A stretch of DNA of 64,000 bases from Collybia mongolica (taxonomy: Eukaryota > Basidiomycota > Agaricomycetes > Agaricales > Clitocybaceae). Of this stretch, positions 21,583 to 31,738 are shown in pieces; within the stretch, counting starts at the first letter, position 1; each line of letters starts with the position of its first letter. Where the stretch lies: contig JAAXNY010000013.1 of the NCBI GenBank assembly GCA_013420905.1, positions 1,364,001-1,428,000 of the forward strand, read 5' to 3'. Made by a program: the position numbers and the translations under genes. Below the pieces are notes generated by a model. The model worked only from the letters and a program-made list of their open reading frames with translations, was not told where the DNA came from and searched no databases.

Positions 21583-22341
21583 ATGCTCTCTAGCAAGACC
21601 ATCCTCTTCGCTCTCAGCTCCTTCTTGGCTAGTGCGATCGCCTCCCCCGTCGCCGCCCCTTCCTCAGGGTGCGCCGATGTCCATATCATCACCGCGCGAG
21701 CATCCACAGAGCCGCCCGGTGAAGGGATCATCGGGGCGGTCGTCAGCAATGTCGTGACCCGCAGCGCACAGACAGTAAGCCGCGAAGCCGTTGACTACCC
21801 CGCCGTTTTGTTTCCCTATGATCCCTCTGAAGAAGCGGGCGTCACCGCCATGAGAACCCTGCTCGCCAGAAAGACAGCAGCTTGCCCCAACACAAAGATT
21901 GTGCTCATGGGTTACAGTCAAGGAGCGCAGGTTTCCGGGGACGTCCTGCAAGCGCAAGCTTCGGGGACAGACAAAGGTAATTTCCGACTGTTCATCATTC
22001 GCACCTTACCCCTGCTCACTCCACCCCAGTCGTGGCTGTCGTTCTGATGGGTGACCCAGCACATGTCCGAGGAGAAACCTTCCAGAAAGGTGAGAACACC
22101 ACTGCCAGCCTCGTTCTCTTTATTCATGCACACATTCCGTGAAGGAACTGCAACTCAGCTTAACGGTATCTTCCCGCGCACCCCCGGCGCACTGGAAGGA
22201 TTCTCGGCCCAACTCGCGTCCTACTGCGACATCGGTGACCTCTTCTGTGCTAGTGGCACCAGCACTGCTATTCACCTTGGCTATGTCACGGAATACGGAA
22301 CCGCTGCGACCAACTTCGTCTTGGGCAGAATTGGAGGGTAA
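21583..22341 (+). CDS. Secreted cutinase / acetylxylan esterase-like serine hydrolase
   Basis: Cutinases hydrolyse ester bonds in cutin or related polymers outside the cell. Exons 21583-21976, 22030-22089 and 22145-22341 give 216 residues, the normal size. The first 20 residues (MLSSKTILFALSSFLASAIA) form a signal peptide. The catalytic Ser is in GYSQGAQV. The catalytic Asp is in YCDIGDLFC and the His in IHLGYV near the C-terminus; the family's GDP block is also present (VLMGDPAHV). Four cysteines fit the two usual disulfides. A TATA box lies upstream. The gene lies on the opposite strand between two minus-strand metabolism-type genes. Cutinase versus acetylxylan esterase cannot be settled from motifs alone. 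Confidence 0.93.
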
Positions 22342-23091
22342 ATATACTAGCGAGAAATCACATGTAATTCCGCGATGGCATTGCGAACCTGATGAACTGA
22401 TATACAAAGGCTGTTGAAAACTCCGGTTAACACTTGAAACTCACAACGTGAACATCTGAATATGTGGTGGGATTGTTTTCTATGTAAGGGCTAGTGAATG
22501 CAGATGCGGATAGGAATGGAACATATATAATTTCCGAGGGTGCAGCACTACCAGTACTTCTGTCTGTACCTGAGAGGCCACGATTAGATGAAATAAAACC
22601 CCGAACTACGTACACGTCATAACGAGAATTTGCTCTCTTAACTTTCAAGAACTTTCGCTTTTATTCATCGAGATATCGAAACCTTAGGGGATGCTGTGCA
22701 TGTGGATCGCCCGGCAGTAAACATACAATAGACGGCCCTTCGGATTCGTTGAGCGGCCTTGGGTCGTTGGAGGAAAACGGTTTCTTTGCAAACGGCGAAG
22801 CTCGTGGGTTAGATTACGACAAGCTCCAGAGGAAATGAACTCACCAACTCTCTTTCGCCACCAGCTTTCGAAAGGAAGCAGACATAACCTGAGGAGAACT
22901 CCAATATAGTGCGCCGTAATGTGTCGGAACGGTACCCTGATGTCTGCGATATACATCGCGGTTGCCTCAATAGGTGGAATTCTCTCCGCTTCCCCATACT
23001 AGCCAGCCACGATCTTGGATTCATATTGACGGTACGAAACTGTCTGCCCGACGAGCGCTTACCCATGCATATCCTATCCTTGTTCAACAAT
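22342..23091. other. Intergenic, convergent 3' region
   Basis: The 3' ends of the cutinase (plus) and the condensation-fold gene (minus) face each other here. I see no gene. The minus-strand frames at 22427-22956 have no domain. Confidence 0.55.
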
Positions 23092-24916
23092 TCAGCCTTC
23101 AAGTTTCCCCGAACACAAAAACTCCTGCACTGTATTTTGTAGCTCCCCCCAAAATCTCTCCACCTTACCCTCTGCCCCAAATCCATTAACGTCCCAACAC
23201 AAATGCAGCCAGAGCCTACCCCCAAACGTATGTTCTAACAATAACATCCCGCCTGCCTTCTGCCTACTAGCCGTCGTCACCGTCATTAGTTCAAATGTAG
23301 GATATGCCGTGCGCGCGTACGTCGCGTCGAGGTTTCCGATAAGCGAAAGTCCCAAAAGCGCCGTGCTTGGAGAGGGGGGAAGGGTTGTAGACACCCCTGT
23401 TATCTCCTCAAGTGATGGGACCGACGCAGCGGTACCCCCCCGCGCGCGCGTTGCCCGCGTCCCTGCCATTTCCAGCGCGCGAGACACAAGAAAAGGAGAG
23501 GATACTGCCTTCCGCGTCTGCGCCTTTACGAGGCGCGCGCGGTGCCAGAAAACGCCGGCCGAGCTAGGAAGAAAGGAGGGGAGGACGATCGTGTAATATG
23601 TGAGAGCGAGGAACCAATATGTTGGGGCAGGGTGAGGGGCTAGGTGAGGCCGGAGGTTGATCGCAGTATAGAGCATCCTGTCGGGTCAGGGTTTGGTACA
23701 ATGTGAGTGGTGAGACAAGCTTAAAAGAGAAGAGTTCAACGCGTACATTGGGAGTTTCAATGCGTCATGATCAGTGTTGGATCTCGCCCAAGCGACGTTG
23801 CAGAGCACCGACAGGGCATGGTTGACGGTGACGCTATTTGCTTTGCATCGAGCGAGAATGGCCTTTGTCTGCTCCTGTGTGAATGCACGTTCAGCGATGA
23901 CAGTCTTTTGAGGTGCTACTTGATCTCGTGGGAGGGCGTGACCACCCTGGAACAGTATCGTATTTCTATCAGTAAGGACAAGGCGAAGAGGAAAACAAGC
24001 TACTCGCAATCTCCTTACGCAGAGTCTGGATAAAGTTCACCTTGGATACTGCCCTTGCGAACCCAGTTTTTGGAATGGAGAGACGTGTCTCGGCAGCCGG
24101 GGGTAGCCTCTCATCCTGTCCATGTTCCGTCAGTTGGCCAAGATAAATATTCTTCCCCAACTTACCCAAGTCCAAGCGACATTTATTTCTTCCTTTAGCT
24201 CTGCATCTGACTTTTGCGATGCCAACAAGGCCAGGAGTTCATGGGTCGACTGATGAAGTGACGTGCCGTCACCTGTGAAATGAGGTGCACACATGAGTAT
24301 ATCATATTCTCCCTCAGTCACGTCGTCCGCATTTGATGGGGTCGAGATGACCAAATATGAGAGGTAGCCATCGGAGAGAACTCGCGGTCCGTTCATATGC
24401 TTGTCTATTAACTCTGTTTAGGTGTAGTATGCATTAGCCATAGATCTGCTCTTTGACGAGATGTTAGAATCCTACCCTCTTTTGATTCATTTTTGAAGTA
24501 TAGGGCCGCCCGCGCTTCTGCCAAGGCATCGTCTACAGTTTTGGGAGGTGTGAATCTACTCGGAGTCAGACATCGGTTGGCGACTTCTACAAGAAGGGCT
24601 CACGAGAATTCAGCCGAGTTGACATCGCTCCCTGGGACATAAATTTTCGACATGAGTAGCGGATGTCTGCACCGAACAACGGCCCATGCTATAGCCACCC
24701 TTTCTCTCTGAACATGGGATTTTGGTGCCAGGAACGCAAGATGCAGGAACCTGGGATTCCAAACATGAGATTTTGCGTTATCGTGATTTGTCCGATAGTC
24801 GACACCTACATATCGCCCAGACCATTCCGAGACGCTGGGTAGAATGCAAACTCACTGTCGCTGAGTACGCGACGGTATTCTGCTCCAAAAAGCGTCCAAT
24901 TGTGAGGTGTTGACAT
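23092..24916 (-). pseudogene. Condensation/acyltransferase-fold protein, probable pseudogene
   Basis: The joined protein starts MSTPHNWTLFGAEYRRVLSD at 24916. It carries ILMCAPHFTGDGTSLHQ, a version of the HxxxDG active site shared by condensation domains and BAHD/chloramphenicol acetyltransferase-like enzymes, then KVNFIQTLRKEI, VNHALSVLCNVAWAR, TAINLRPHLAPHP and NGFGAEGKVERFW near the end (SGKLEG, stop at 23092). It resembles an uncharacterised family common in basidiomycetes. One in-frame TGA (24600-24602) follows VNSAEFS; CGA to TGA is the simplest cause, and the only nearby intron would be 17 bases. One intron (23947-24007) needs a GC-AG boundary (GCGAGT). Other joins are clean. If the TGA is real, only a shorter protein could be made. 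Reaction unknown. Confidence 0.7.
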
Positions 24917-25304
24917 GCTGGATTGGTGAGGAGGGGTTAATCCTGGGAAACAATGAAGGAATGTGAGAATAAAGGTATATAAATAGTTTAATATTCCTCG
25001 ATAGATTGATCAATGTTACCAAACACCGATGGTAGATATCTGTGTGGTAGAGAGGATAAATACAGAAGGATTTGCGTGGTGGGAGAAAATGATTGGTGTT
25101 GAGAACGAGTGTATTAATAGCTAGAGACCACCAAGTCCGATCAATTATTATTGTTTACATAACCGAAAAAAGTTGGACTCGATGGTTTAATGGCAGGCAG
25201 GCTCATGGCGTGGCGCACAGGTGTCATCAAGCCGTCAAGGATCTGTACGTACCCCTTTAACAGTCCAGTCCACTCATGGTGTTCTTTGCCACCTCCACCT
25301 TGCC
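24917..25304. promoter_or_regulatory. Divergent promoter region
   Basis: This 388-base gap separates the starts of the condensation-fold gene (minus) and the first GT15 gene (plus). It is AT-rich, with TATATAAATAG near 24975, about 330 bases before the GT15 ATG. A shared control region is possible but not shown. Confidence 0.4.
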
Positions 25305-26893
25305 ATGCCTTCACGTCTCCACCTCTTCCTTTTCACTGGCCTCGCCTTTGCATTCGTAAGCCTCTTATTTCTCCCCTTCCCCCGCTTCTCCAGTACCATT
25401 GGTCTGCCCCCTCTCCTTCCACACAAATCAGCACCACACCGGCCCAATGGTGTCATTTTCATCCTTGTCAATCCGAAACGACTCACACAGGCACTCATGG
25501 CACTCTATAACGTTGAGGATCGCTTCAACCGCCGATTAAAGTACCCATACGTCCTCTTCACTGCAGCAGATGAGGCCGACGCCATCACTACCGAAGTCAG
25601 GGCGAAAATTGACTACATCACAGAGGGGAGGGCGACATTCGGTGTGTATCTCCCTCTTATCCGCGCACACGTTGTGTTCACGTCGCGATTGATCGCGCCA
25701 CAGCCACCGTACAGCCGGAGGCATGGGGGGTCCCAGATGGCCTTGACAAATCACTTGTCGACGAATCACTCCGAAAAATAGGGTGTGTACACAACCCGAT
25801 TCTCGTCGTGGATAGCTGACCTTTCTGCATAGGTTCAGTATCGGATACCGTTCTATGTGTCGATTTTATTCTGGTACTTGTATTCTATCCTCTTTTAAAA
25901 GTATGCGTTTTGAAGTAATTACACAGGCTTCTTTTGGCGACACCCTGCACTTGCGCGGTATGAGTGGCTTTGGAGACTTGATACAGATATCGAGTTCCAC
26001 TGCGACGTCGTGCGTAGGGTTCATTTATCTAACCATATCCTACAACAACGTCCTTTTCCAGCCATATGACCCCATTGAACGCGTCATTGAACAAAACGGT
26101 CTCTACGGTGACTCATTTTTGTCCATTCTCATAATATAGCACATACTCACCTTTACTAGGTTTTGTTCAAGTGGCCCCTGATGCCAGTTGGGTGCAACCG
26201 TCGCTTGCCAGTAATGTCTCCCATTTCCTCGCCTCGCATGCGTCTCTCCTACCACCTGATGTGAACCTCGAGTTCGTGTGGAAGGGCCAAGAGGGTGCGG
26301 CGAAGGCCTTGCAGGGGACCGCGAAATCGGATGATTGGAGTGGTATGACTTTCTATGTTTGTGTAGTTCCTATTTCTCATTCTTTCACATCGTACTGATC
26401 ATTTGCCCCAACACCAGAACAACTTTGAGATCTCCCATCGCAGCGTTTGGGAGACACCAGCATACACGAAACTATTTGAGGCCCTTGATAAAGCAGGTGG
26501 TATGTTCCTTTTCTTTATGACCATTCTCCATATGTCCCAACTTATCCCTACCCTTTTCCAGGATTTTTCTACGAACGATGGAGTGATGCGCCGATCCACT
26601 CCTACGGTCTCGCCATGACTTTAAGAAAGGATCAGGTCGTGCACATCGGGGACCTTGGGTATTCATTTTCTCCTTATTCTCATCACAACAAGCACTAACC
26701 TATCCTACTTTAGATACCAACACCAGAAGTGGGCCTATGAATGTCCCGCGACGCTCTCTCGATGCGCGTGTATTAACGATGACGCTGCTGCAGGTATGTT
26801 TCCACTCCCCTTTGATTTTCGATCGTCGTTGAACCATCCCTTCTAGGTTTCAAAAACAACTCGGACCGCTGGTACACCCCGCGTCCATGGTAG
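25305..26893 (+). CDS. GT15 alpha-1,2-mannosyltransferase (KRE2/MNT1 family), copy 1
   Basis: These type II Golgi proteins add mannose from GDP-mannose to N- and O-glycans. Ten exons: 25305-25641, 25704-25782, 25833-25873, 25927-26009, 26062-26107, 26160-26356, 26418-26499, 26562-26658, 26714-26793, 26847-26893; they sum to 1089 bases (362 residues) with every phase matching. A short cytosolic head is followed by a membrane anchor (LFLFTGLAFAFVSLLFLPF). Family blocks are VEDRFNRRLKYPYVLF, YRSMCRFYSGFFWRHPAL, WLWRLDTDIEFHCD, NNFEISHRSVW (the Glu aligns with the proposed KRE2 nucleophile), GGFFYERWSDAPIHS and GYQHQKWAYECP. The start at 25305 puts the anchor at the N-terminus; the frame is open further upstream. 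A close tandem copy follows. Confidence 0.95.
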
Positions 26894-27916
26894 ATCTCGG
26901 TCATTAGTATGTAATGCGCACTCTCGAGCCTCAAGAACCCACGGATTAGCGCTACCTCCGGTAGTGGATATATCCGTTATAGTCAACTTATCTGGTCGGT
27001 GCGTATTGGTCAATGATGCTAATATACGCCATTTAGCTGGAACCATGTTCCCGGATTTTTGGAAGAAAATGGCCTAAACATACTGTGCTAATATACGTCC
27101 TTAGATTTACGTAATATTCACGACCTTGTCCATGAATATCACTCAGACTTGATGCTTACCCCCTGCGCCCGTGTCTGTCGTGGAAATACATGTGTGGACG
27201 CATGGCATGATGGGAGCCTGGCCTGCAGGAGGGCAATAGACGGCGATTGAAGCTGATCAGATTTTAGGTAATGCCGTGATCAGGTCCCATCACCGGATCA
27301 CGTTATCTCTCCGGCTTGCTCAATGTTCCGAGTACAGTTTGGCTGGAGGTTGGAACCAACCGAACCATCGTATATCATTACGGCGCCTGGATCTCAACGA
27401 CTCATCGCTGCTCAAGGACGATGTACGACACTATTGTAAGCATAATCAACCAGTGCGAATTTTATATCCGACTGAAGACGATAGTATACCACAGGACTTC
27501 CACTGATACCATATATATGTCACCTCAAGGCCGCAGTGAAACCACTTGAATCAATGAAACAATATCGCCACCAACCCGTGCCGGCTCCCGGACTATGCTG
27601 ACCAGATATACACGAGAAAGAGCTGTGTATAAATGTTGAATAGGTGAATAATATGCCCGTTGGAGATTTCACATCTGATTTCTTATAGGTGTGCGTCCCA
27701 ACTTCTTTGCAATGTGGCATTTCAAAGTCCCGGGGTGTATTAATAACACAAATCGCGAGTCCTGACTGAACTTGAAAAAAGACTTGAGCGCTGTTTATAT
27801 CAACACGTTGGCAGTTCATAGCATGACACGGACGCCTTCGAATCATCAAGAAATGTAAGTATATCTACACCCCAATTTAATGAGGTTCCTTAACACTTCT
27901 ACCTTTTGCCCCTGCC
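26894..27916. other. Spacer between the two GT15 genes
   Basis: This 1 kb spacer holds no frame with domain or splice support. It presumably contains the terminator of copy 1 and the promoter of copy 2. Confidence 0.55.
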
Positions 27917-29539
27917 ATGCCCTCACGCACGCGTCTCCTTCTCTTCACGAGCCTCACCCTTGTTCTTATATGCCTCTTCCTCCTGCCCTTTTCCAGTCTC
28001 ACCGGTAATATCGGCCAATTCTCTCTAACACCACACGAGAAAGAACCCCACCGGCCGAATGGCGTTATCTTCATTCTTGTCAGCCCGAAACGAGTCACAC
28101 AGGCGCTCATGGCACTCTACAATGTCGAGGACCGCTTTAACCGCAGATTGAAGTACCCATACGTCCTCTTCACTGCTGCAGATGAGGCCGATGCAATTAC
28201 TGCTGAAGTCAGGGCAAAGGTTGAATACATTACAGAGGGAAGGGCGACATTCGGTGTGTATCTCCCTCTTATCCGCACGCACACAATATTCACACCGCAA
28301 TCGACTATGTCACAGCTACGGTATAATCCGAAGCATGGGGAATCCCAGATGGCCTTGACAAATCACTCGTCGACGAATCAATCCGAAAAATAGGGTGTGT
28401 ACATAAGCCTGCAAGCAAATGCTTGTAGTAGATAACTGATCCTTCCGCATAGGTTCAGTATCGGATACCGTTCTATGTGCCGATTTTACTCCGGTACTTA
28501 TGTTTTTGTCTTTCAAGTAATGTGTTACATTTTGAAGTAATGACACAGGTTTCTTTTGGCGACATCCTGCACTCGCACAGTATGAGTGGCTCTGGAGGCT
28601 TGATACAGACATCGAGTTCCACTGCGAGATCGTATGTAGGGTTTATTTACCCTGCCTTATTTTATATCTAATATCGTCCTTTGGCAGCCATACGACCCAA
28701 TTAAACGCGTCATTGAACGGAAGGGCCTTTATGGTAAATCTGCTTACTTTTCCATTATAATGCATAATAAACACGGTCTAATCGCAACCATATATCACCA
28801 GGTTTCGTCCAAGCAAGCCTAGACGCAAGTTGGGTGCAACCGACGCTGGCCAGCAATGTCCCCCAGTTCCTTGCCTCGCATGCATCTTTTCTACCCTCTG
28901 ACACAAACCATGAATCCGTGTGGAAAGGCCCAGAGGGTGTCACAAAGGCCTTGATGGGTTCTGCGGGGTCGGATGATTGGAGTGGTATGACCTTCTACGT
29001 TCGTGCACCTCCTAGCTCTCCTTCTTGCCCCGCCCAAGTATCCAAATCTTTTTGCTGTAGAACAACTTCGAGATTTCACACCGCAGTGTTTGGGAGGTAG
29101 AGGTCTACACGAATTTTTTTGAAGCACTTGATAACGCTGGTGGTATGTTCTTCTATCATTTGGGTCTTGCTCCTCTTCTCCAACTTACCCTCTTTTCAAT
29201 CCCTAGGGTTTTTCTATGAAAGATGGGGTGATGCGCCTGTACATTCCTATGGTCTTGCAATGACCTTGAGAAAAGATCAGGTCGTGCATCTCGGAGATCT
29301 TGGGTGATTTGTGCTCCTTCGCCGCATCGTCGCCGCGACCTACACTGACCCCATCTGTCCCAGTTATCAACGCCAGAAGTGGCCCTATGAGTGTCCCGTA
29401 ACGCTTTCCCGGTGTGCATGCGTCAACGACGAGGCCGCAATAAGTACAAATTTCCCTCCTCCCTTGGCCCGGATGTTATTCATTGATCTTAGACTTCAAC
29501 AACAACTCGGACCGCTGGTATACCCCGCACCCCTGGTAG
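27917..29539 (+). CDS. GT15 alpha-1,2-mannosyltransferase (KRE2/MNT1 family), copy 2
   Basis: This tandem paralogue has the same ten-exon plan and the same exon sizes as copy 1, except exon 2. Exons: 27917-28253, 28334-28394, 28453-28493, 28549-28631, 28688-28733, 28802-28998, 29061-29142, 29207-29303, 29364-29443, 29493-29539 (356 residues). It keeps the anchor (LLLFTSLTLVLICLFLLPF), MCRFYSGFFWRHPAL, WLWRLDTDIEFHCE, NNFEISHRSVW and GGFFYERWGDAPVHS. If the copy-1 acceptor for exon 2 were used (exon from 28316), an in-frame TAA at 28324-28326 would end the protein. An AAG acceptor 18 bases downstream avoids it and keeps the phase, so a shorter exon 2 or a dead gene are the two options. Confidence 0.85.
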
Positions 29540-29984
29540 ACATCATTGTGCACACGAACATGAAATCTGGAGCCGGTGGGTACGTGGTGTGTCTAGTAAA
29601 TATTATGTTAGTCATTGATGGTCAGTCTATTTACGTCAAGGATAGTCCCTGTAGCGCACTCGTTGGACGAACGGCTTGTGTGGATTGATTATAGGTGTTA
29701 TCCAGTTGATATTATAATCTTGGGCTCTGCATGCGAAGAAGTTTTGGGTTTTGAGTTTTTAAGTTATTTTTGGACGGTTCGTGTGCTTTTGTGGGCCTAT
29801 CATAGGGACAAATCTACTTGAAAGCGGATCTACGTTATACAGCTACTACTACGGTACGATCCGCAAAATAATACGGAAAGAAATACGACTTGGGCTGGGA
29901 TCCGATTTCCGAACCCATGAGAAAGATTAGATCTCATTATTATTTCATTACTAATACATATACATAACCATTTCACACCACTCC
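29540..29984. promoter_or_regulatory. Promoter region of the IGPS-like gene
   Basis: This 445-base gap lies between copy 2 of GT15 and the IGPS-like ATG. No glutamine amidotransferase coding sequence is present here, which excludes a hidden N-terminal exon of the usual trifunctional protein. No clear TATA box is seen. Confidence 0.5.
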
Positions 29985-31517
29985 ATGTCCACCTCAGCCA
30001 AGCAGCCGACAATCCTCGAAACGATCTATGCTCAACGTGCAAAGGATGTAGAGCTTGCCAAATCGACGCCAGGGAGCACACCCACCGACCTGGCGGCGCT
30101 GCTTTCTATGCATGTAGCCCCACCGCTCACCCCACTCGTAGCACGCCTTAAGCGGAGCCCATCGCTGCCCGCCCTGATGGCTGAAATCAAACGAGCGAGC
30201 CCTTCCAAGGGAGCGATCTCTTTGACAACGAATCCTGCCCAACAAGCGCTGACTTACGCTCTATCTGGAGCTTCAGTTATCTCAGTACTGACTGAGCCTA
30301 CATGGTTCAAAGGCTCTCTACTCGACATGCGCTTGGCCCGGCAAGCAGTTGATGCACTCCCCGACCGCCCAGCGATCCTACGCAAAGAATTCATCCTTGA
30401 TGAGTATCAGATCGCTGAAGCTCGATTACACGGGGCTGACACAGTGCTCCTCATCGTCGCCATGCTTTCCCCAGCAAGGCTGGCGGAACTCTACACTTAC
30501 TCCCTCTCACTCGGGATGGAACCTCTCGTAGAGGTCAACAACGCCTCTGAAATGAAAATTGCACTTGATCTCGGTTCTAAGGTCATAGGTGTGAACAACA
30601 GAAACCTGCATGATTTTCAGGTCGATATGGGCACCACAAGCCGCCTTGTTGAGATGGTCCGCGAGCACGACGTCATCTTATGTGCCCTGAGTGGGATATC
30701 AGGACCACAGGACGTGCAGCTGTACCGGGAGCAGGGAGTACGTGCTGTGCTTGTTGGAGAGGCGCTTATGCGTGCTCCAAACACCAGCGATTTCATCCGA
30801 GAACTTCTGCAATGGTCTGAAGAGAAGGAACTTGACGAACAGCGGACGCCCTGGGTCCAAGCCACAGGCGTCACATCCGTGTCGCAAGCCGTAGCTCTTG
30901 GGGAAGCAGGAGTTGACTTGCTTGGGTTGGTTTTTGATACGGCTGATGCTCAGCACACTACTGTCCCCACCGCAGCTCAGATCTCTGCCGCTGTCCGTGA
31001 GATACGTTTCGCTCAGTCCTTTTCGCGAGAGGTACACTCACCCGCCTCCGCCACATCCATCTCCAAGCCCTGGTTCACTACTCAAACCGACAATCTCACG
31101 TCTACATTTCCAAGGCCCCTTCTCGTCGGAATCTTCACCAATCACACGCTGCCTGAAATAATAAATGTTGTAACTCACGCACAACTCGACCTCGTTCAAC
31201 TGGACGGCTCCTCTCCATTGGGCTGGATCGCTCATATTCCGATCCCGGTCGTGAGGACATGGGATGGCACGTCAGGAGATATCACGCGTCCCGGCTTCCA
31301 CGCGTTTGCCCGAGTAAAGGATTTGGAGCGGGCTAAGGAGCTGGAAGAGGCACCTGGTTGGCAGATGCCTCTTATTGTTGCGGTAGGCGGACGTGTGAAT
31401 GGGGTAGAGGATGCTATACGGGGTGTAAAGGCTTGGGCCATCGACATCGATATCGGAGCTGAAGAGGGCGAAGTGGAAAGGTTTCGTGGCGTTGTCAAGG
31501 CTGTCAAGAGCATCTGA
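29985..31517 (+). CDS. Indole-3-glycerol-phosphate synthase fused to a degenerate PRAI domain
   Basis: This intronless gene encodes 510 residues. Residues about 1-285 form an intact indole-3-glycerol-phosphate synthase, the ring-closing step of tryptophan synthesis: AEIKRASPSKG (66-76), PAILRKEFILDEYQI (129-143), PLVEVNN (180-186), VIGVNNRNL (200-208), CALSGIS (233-239) and VLVGEALM (255-262). Residues about 290-510 align with phosphoribosylanthranilate isomerase (VGIFTNH, DLVQLDG, IVAVGG) but lack its active site: the catalytic Cys of KICG/KVCG is Thr (VQATG), the SxRCV phosphate-binding region is QHTTV, and the LLDxxxGGSG segment with the catalytic Asp is missing. Fungal TRP1/trpC normally has an N-terminal glutamine amidotransferase and about 760 residues. 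This looks like a paralogue rather than the main tryptophan gene. Its biological role is unknown. Confidence 0.9.
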   Translation: MSTSAKQPTILETIYAQRAKDVELAKSTPGSTPTDLAALLSMHVAPPLTPLVARLKRSPSLPALMAEIKRASPSKGAISLTTNPAQQALTYALSGASVISVLTEPTWFKGSLLDMRLARQAVDALPDRPAILRKEFILDEYQIAEARLHGADTVLLIVAMLSPARLAELYTYSLSLGMEPLVEVNNASEMKIALDLGSKVIGVNNRNLHDFQVDMGTTSRLVEMVREHDVILCALSGISGPQDVQLYREQGVRAVLVGEALMRAPNTSDFIRELLQWSEEKELDEQRTPWVQATGVTSVSQAVALGEAGVDLLGLVFDTADAQHTTVPTAAQISAAVREIRFAQSFSREVHSPASATSISKPWFTTQTDNLTSTFPRPLLVGIFTNHTLPEIINVVTHAQLDLVQLDGSSPLGWIAHIPIPVVRTWDGTSGDITRPGFHAFARVKDLERAKELEEAPGWQMPLIVAVGGRVNGVEDAIRGVKAWAIDIDIGAEEGEVERFRGVVKAVKSI

Positions 31518-31738
31518 ATGTAATTACCCATGTACTATAACCAACAGGTCATCGATGTAGAAATTTGAGTCTATAACAATGGAGGCCTCACCAAGAGACT
31601 CGGACAGACGTTCCGGCAACTCCCGCATGGATCAACATCAAGGATCATTGGATCGCTGATTCTTTGTCTTCCTCCCACAACGCTTAGTGGTACCCGTGGC
31701 CTTCAGATATCCTTAGCACCAAAGTATTCTAGAAACGA

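Noticed and set aside
29540..29984. Hidden N-terminal amidotransferase exon for the IGPS-like gene
   Set aside because: The 445 bases are too short and show no GATase motif (such as the CLGHQ-type Cys region).
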